From: Paenibacillus sp. CF384
Lineage (GTDB): Bacteria > Bacillota > Bacilli > Paenibacillales > Paenibacillaceae
Length of the DNA stretch: 64,000 bases
Reading direction: 5' to 3'
Assembly: GCF_900106745.1 (NCBI RefSeq)
Contig: NZ_FNNV01000015.1
Span: forward strand, 62,001 to 126,000
A program made the position numbers and the translations under genes. Every line of letters begins with the position of its first letter. The stretch's first letter is position 1. Shown piece by piece: positions 61,281-64,000 of this stretch. The notes under the pieces are model-generated. The model had not been told where the DNA came from. It saw nothing but the letters and a program-made list of their open reading frames with translations, and did no database searches.

Positions 61281-62540
61281 TTAGACCCAACCTCTCCATC
61301 TTACGGCTTCAGCTACTCGTTTCAATCCTACCATATAGGCGGACAGCCTCATATCTGTCTTCTTCTCTTGGGAAGTACGGTACACGTTGTTGAACGCATC
61401 CACAAGAATTTTCTTCAGACGATCATTAACTTCTTCCTCTGTCCAATAGTATCCCTGATTATTTTGTACCCATTCGAAATACGATACAACCACGCCGCCC
61501 GCGCTTGCCAACACGTCAGGAACAATCATAATGCCGCGTTCAGTCAAAATCTGTGTAGCCATATGTGTCGTTGGCCCGTTGGCCGCCTCTACAAGCAGTT
61601 TGGCTTTAATAAGATGCGCATTGTCCTCCGTAATTTGATTCTCGATTGCCGCCGGAATTAGGATATCGCAATCTTGAATCAATAATTCCTGATTCGTAAT
61701 GCGATTCGGGAACAGATTGGTCACGCAGCCGAAGGAATCGCGGCGGTCCATCAGATGGTCGATATCAAGTCCCTCCGGATTGTAGAGAGCACCGGCCGCG
61801 TCGGAAATACCGACGATCGTTGCCCCGGCATCGTGAAGAAATTTCGCCAAATAGCTGCCGGCATTACCGAAACCTTGGATGATGACGCGGGCCTTCTTGA
61901 TCTCGATTCCAAGCACTTTAGCTGCTTCATACATGACGATGCTCACGCCAAGCGCCGTCGAAGACTCGCGGCCGATCGAACCGCCAAGCACAAGCGGTTT
62001 CCCGGTAATAAATCCCGGAGAATCAAATTCACGGATGCGGCTGTACTCGTCCATCATCCATGCCATAATTTGCGAATTCGTAAATACATCCGGTGCCGGA
62101 ATATCCTTCGTGGGCCCTACAATCTGACTGATTGCTCTTACATAACCCCGACTAAGCCGTTCCAACTCGCCAAAAGACATCGTACGCGGATCACACTGAA
62201 TGCCGCCCTTGCCGCCGCCATACGGCAAATTCGTAATGCCGCACTTGATGCTCATCCACATCGACAGCGCTTTCACTTCCTCCTGCGTAACATCCGGGTG
62301 GAAACGAACACCGCCCTTAGTCGGACCAACCGCATCATTATGCTGCGCCCGGTAGCCCGTAAACACCTTCACCTTGCCATCATCCATCTTCACCGGGATA
62401 CGAACGGTTAGCTGACGCAGCGGCTCCTTCAGCAGTTCGTAGAAAGCGCTCTCATATCCAAGCTTAGTTAAAGCCGTTTCAATGACTTGCTGCGTTCTTG
62501 CAAGTACGTCGACGTTTTCTTTTTCTTTGACCTCATTCAT
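61281..62540 (-). CDS. Glutamate dehydrogenase (Glu/Leu/Phe/Val dehydrogenase family)
   Basis: The product has 419 residues. GPTKGGVRFHPDV with the substrate Lys region, MSIKCGITNLPYGGGKGGIQ with the catalytic Lys and PAPDVFTNSQIMAWMMDEYS are glutamate dehydrogenase signatures of the RocG/GudB type. VIIQGFGNAGSYLAKFL is the NAD-binding motif. It deaminates glutamate to 2-oxoglutarate. With the upstream P5C dehydrogenase and the downstream malic enzyme it forms a proline/arginine/glutamate catabolic set. Confidence 0.95.
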   Translation of the reverse strand: MNEVKEKENVDVLARTQQVIETALTKLGYESAFYELLKEPLRQLTVRIPVKMDDGKVKVFTGYRAQHNDAVGPTKGGVRFHPDVTQEEVKALSMWMSIKCGITNLPYGGGKGGIQCDPRTMSFGELERLSRGYVRAISQIVGPTKDIPAPDVFTNSQIMAWMMDEYSRIREFDSPGFITGKPLVLGGSIGRESSTALGVSIVMYEAAKVLGIEIKKARVIIQGFGNAGSYLAKFLHDAGATIVGISDAAGALYNPEGLDIDHLMDRRDSFGCVTNLFPNRITNQELLIQDCDILIPAAIENQITEDNAHLIKAKLLVEAANGPTTHMATQILTERGIMIVPDVLASAGGVVVSYFEWVQNNQGYYWTEEEVNDRLKKILVDAFNNVYRTSQEKKTDMRLSAYMVGLKRVAEAVRWRGWV

Positions 62541-62611
62541 TTGTATAGGGCCCCCTCAGGTGGATGTGAAGATCGATGAAATGATGGCTTGGCTTTAGCG
62601 CGAAAAGAGAA

Positions 62612-62646
62612 CGGCCCTCCAAGCCATTCGCATGCATAGAGGGCCG
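62612..62646 (-). terminator. Terminator after the P5C dehydrogenase gene
   Basis: CGGCCCTC and GAGGGCCG pair perfectly over 8 bp around a 19-nt loop, followed by TTCTCTTTT on the minus strand. Confidence 0.7.
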
Positions 62647-62655
62647 CAACATTCA

Positions 62656-64000
62656 TTAGATTTTGCGGGAAGTCAGTTTAGCTTGTGTGAAGAGCAGCAG
62701 ATAATCGTAGCCGCCTGCTTTGGAATCCGTACCGGACATATTGAAACCGCCGAATGGATGTACGCCTACAAGTGCGCCTGTGCACTTGCGGTTGATATAG
62801 AGGTTACCGGCGTGAACGGTTTCCAGCGCTTCTGCAATGCGATCTTCGTCCGTGGAGAAATACGAACCCGTCAAACCAAACTCGGTATCGTTGTACATCG
62901 CGATCGCTTCCTGCCAGTCTTTCGCTTTCGCAAGCGCAAGCACCGGTCCGAAGATCTCTTCTTGCATGATCCGCGCTTTGCCGCCTACATCGCCGAACAC
63001 AGTCGGTTGGATGTAGTAGCCGTTGCCTTCAGCTTTAGCCCCGCCAACAAGCAGCGTGCCTTCTTGTTTACCCACTTCGATATAGTCAAGAATGCGGTCA
63101 TAAGATGTTTGATCGATAACCGGACCTGCTGCAAAATCATGCTCCTGCAGACCCCACTTCAGCTTCTTCGTCAATTCAACAACTCGTTCAGCCACTTGAT
63201 CATAAACCGATTCCACGATAACCGCACGCGAGCCGGCCGAGCATTTCTGTCCTTGGAAACCAAATGCAGACGCAACGATTGCTGCTGCCGCTGCTTCCAG
63301 ATCTGCCGTTTCGTCGACGACGATACCGTCTTTTCCGCCCATTTCGGCAATGACGCGTTTGATCCAGATTTGACCCGGAACGGTATCAGCTGCCAGCTTG
63401 TTGATCCGAAGACCGACTTCTTTGGAACCTGTGAAGCTGATAAAACGAGTCTTCGGATGCGTCGTCAAGTAGTCGCCCACTTCAGCGCCGCTGCCCGGAA
63501 TGAAGTTGATAACGCCCGCCGGCAATCCTACTTCTTCCATGAGAGCAAAGAATTTATGCGCGATAACCGGTGTTGTGGATGCCGGTTTCAACAGCACGGT
63601 GTTACCCGAAACAACAGCGGCTGTCGTCATCCCTACGCAGATCGCAAGAGGGAAGTTCCATGGGGGAATAACAACGCCAACGCCTAGCGGAATATACGTA
63701 ATCTTGTTATCTTCACCCGGAATCTTCGTAAGCGGCTGTGTTTCGTTCGTGTTGCTCAAGCGAATCATTTCGCGACCGTAGAACTCCAGGAAATCAATGG
63801 CTTCCGCAGTATCCACGTCAGCTTCTACATAGTTTTTGCCGGACTCCAGAATCATCGTCGCGGAGAACTCATGTTTACGCTCACGCATCAGATGCGCTGC
63901 TTTGAATAAGTACTCGGCGCGTTCGCGGGCAGGTACTTTCTTCCATGTTTCGAATGTAGTCAATGCGGCTTGCATCGCTTGCTCAGCAAGCTTCTGATCC
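62656..64000 (-). CDS. 1-pyrroline-5-carboxylate dehydrogenase (5' end beyond window)
   Basis: 448 residues are visible and the frame stays open to base 64000; family members have about 515 residues, so about 65 N-terminal residues are outside. [20 protein letters not shown] and GSKEVGLRI are the NAD-binding part, AEMGGKD carries the general-base Glu and [15 protein letters not shown] the catalytic Cys. The C-terminal [16 protein letters not shown] is typical of RocA/PruA. It oxidises glutamate-gamma-semialdehyde to glutamate, the step before the glutamate dehydrogenase encoded next. Confidence 0.94.
   Translation of the reverse strand, partial: DQKLAEQAMQAALTTFETWKKVPARERAEYLFKAAHLMRERKHEFSATMILESGKNYVEADVDTAEAIDFLEFYGREMIRLSNTNETQPLTKIPGEDNKITYIPLGVGVVIPPWNFPLAICVGMTTAAVVSGNTVLLKPASTTPVIAHKFFALMEEVGLPAGVINFIPGSGAEVGDYLTTHPKTRFISFTGSKEVGLRINKLAADTVPGQIWIKRVIAEMGGKDGIVVDETADLEAAAAAIVASAFGFQGQKCSAGSRAVIVESVYDQVAERVVELTKKLKWGLQEHDFAAGPVIDQTSYDRILDYIEVGKQEGTLLVGGAKAEGNGYYIQPTVFGDVGGKARIMQEEIFGPVLALAKAKDWQEAIAMYNDTEFGLTGSYFSTDEDRIAEALETVHAGNLYINRKCTGALVGVHPFGGFNMSGTDSKAGGYDYLLLFTQAKLTSRKI

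Noticed and set aside
62632-63687. 351-residue antisense frame
   Set aside because: It is opposite the well-conserved P5C dehydrogenase and is a codon-bias shadow.

Overview
The window comes from the chromosome of an endospore-forming Gram-positive bacterium of the Paenibacillaceae type (Paenibacillus, Cohnella or a close relative). The evidence is four GerA/GerB/GerC germinant-receptor clusters, promoters of sporulation sigma-factor type, SLH-domain surface proteins, AGGAGG-type ribosome binding sites with many GTG and TTG starts, and moderate GC content. I saw no rRNA, tRNA, insertion sequence, prophage or CRISPR array.

Layout. 1-8.4 kb: the end of a GMC oxidoreductase, germinant-receptor operon 1, a sialate-O-acetylesterase-like gene and a pirin/MarR/FMN-reductase redox operon with a consensus promoter. 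8.5-16 kb: a 2046-residue secreted lamin-tail/phosphoesterase/SLH protein and two small secreted or spore-type proteins. 16-20 kb: a quinone/redox operon, a NIPSNAP gene and a TetR regulator linked by four similar operator palindromes. 20-28.6 kb: germinant-receptor cluster 2, an MFS exporter, small regulators, an ECF sigma/anti-sigma pair and a Cys-rich probable coat protein. 28.7-34.7 kb: a CrtI-like oxidoreductase, 1.1 kb of non-coding palindromes and GT microsatellite, a class A PBP and a LysM protein. 34.8-49 kb: germinant-receptor operons 3 and 4 around kinases, an SLH protein, a polysaccharide-deacetylase-like protein, a PAS histidine kinase and a decayed phosphotransferase. 48.8-50.5 kb: an ECF41 sigma factor with its AhpD/CMD target. 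50.5-59.8 kb: an eight-gene operon under a ykkC-family (guanidine-I type) riboswitch, an Lrp regulator and a TPR-like gene. 59.8-64 kb: glutamate/proline catabolism (malic enzyme, glutamate dehydrogenase, P5C dehydrogenase).

The most interesting element is the riboswitch operon (50539-58510). A ykkC-type aptamer overlaps an intrinsic terminator ahead of an amidohydrolase, a NitT/TauT-type ABC importer, a gamma-glutamyltransferase homologue, a lone chromate-transporter half, a second amidohydrolase whose expected metal-site Asp is Asn, and a CMP/dCMP-fold deaminase. The canonical guanidine carboxylase and guanidine hydrolase genes are absent. This could be an uncharacterised route for a guanidine-type compound. 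The other strong regulatory results are a pair of matching ECF41 promoters, sigma-G-type promoters ahead of two germinant-receptor operons, sigma-K-type promoters ahead of three small proteins, and the TetR operator set.

All functions are inferred from recognisable motifs and gene context. No database search or folding program was run.
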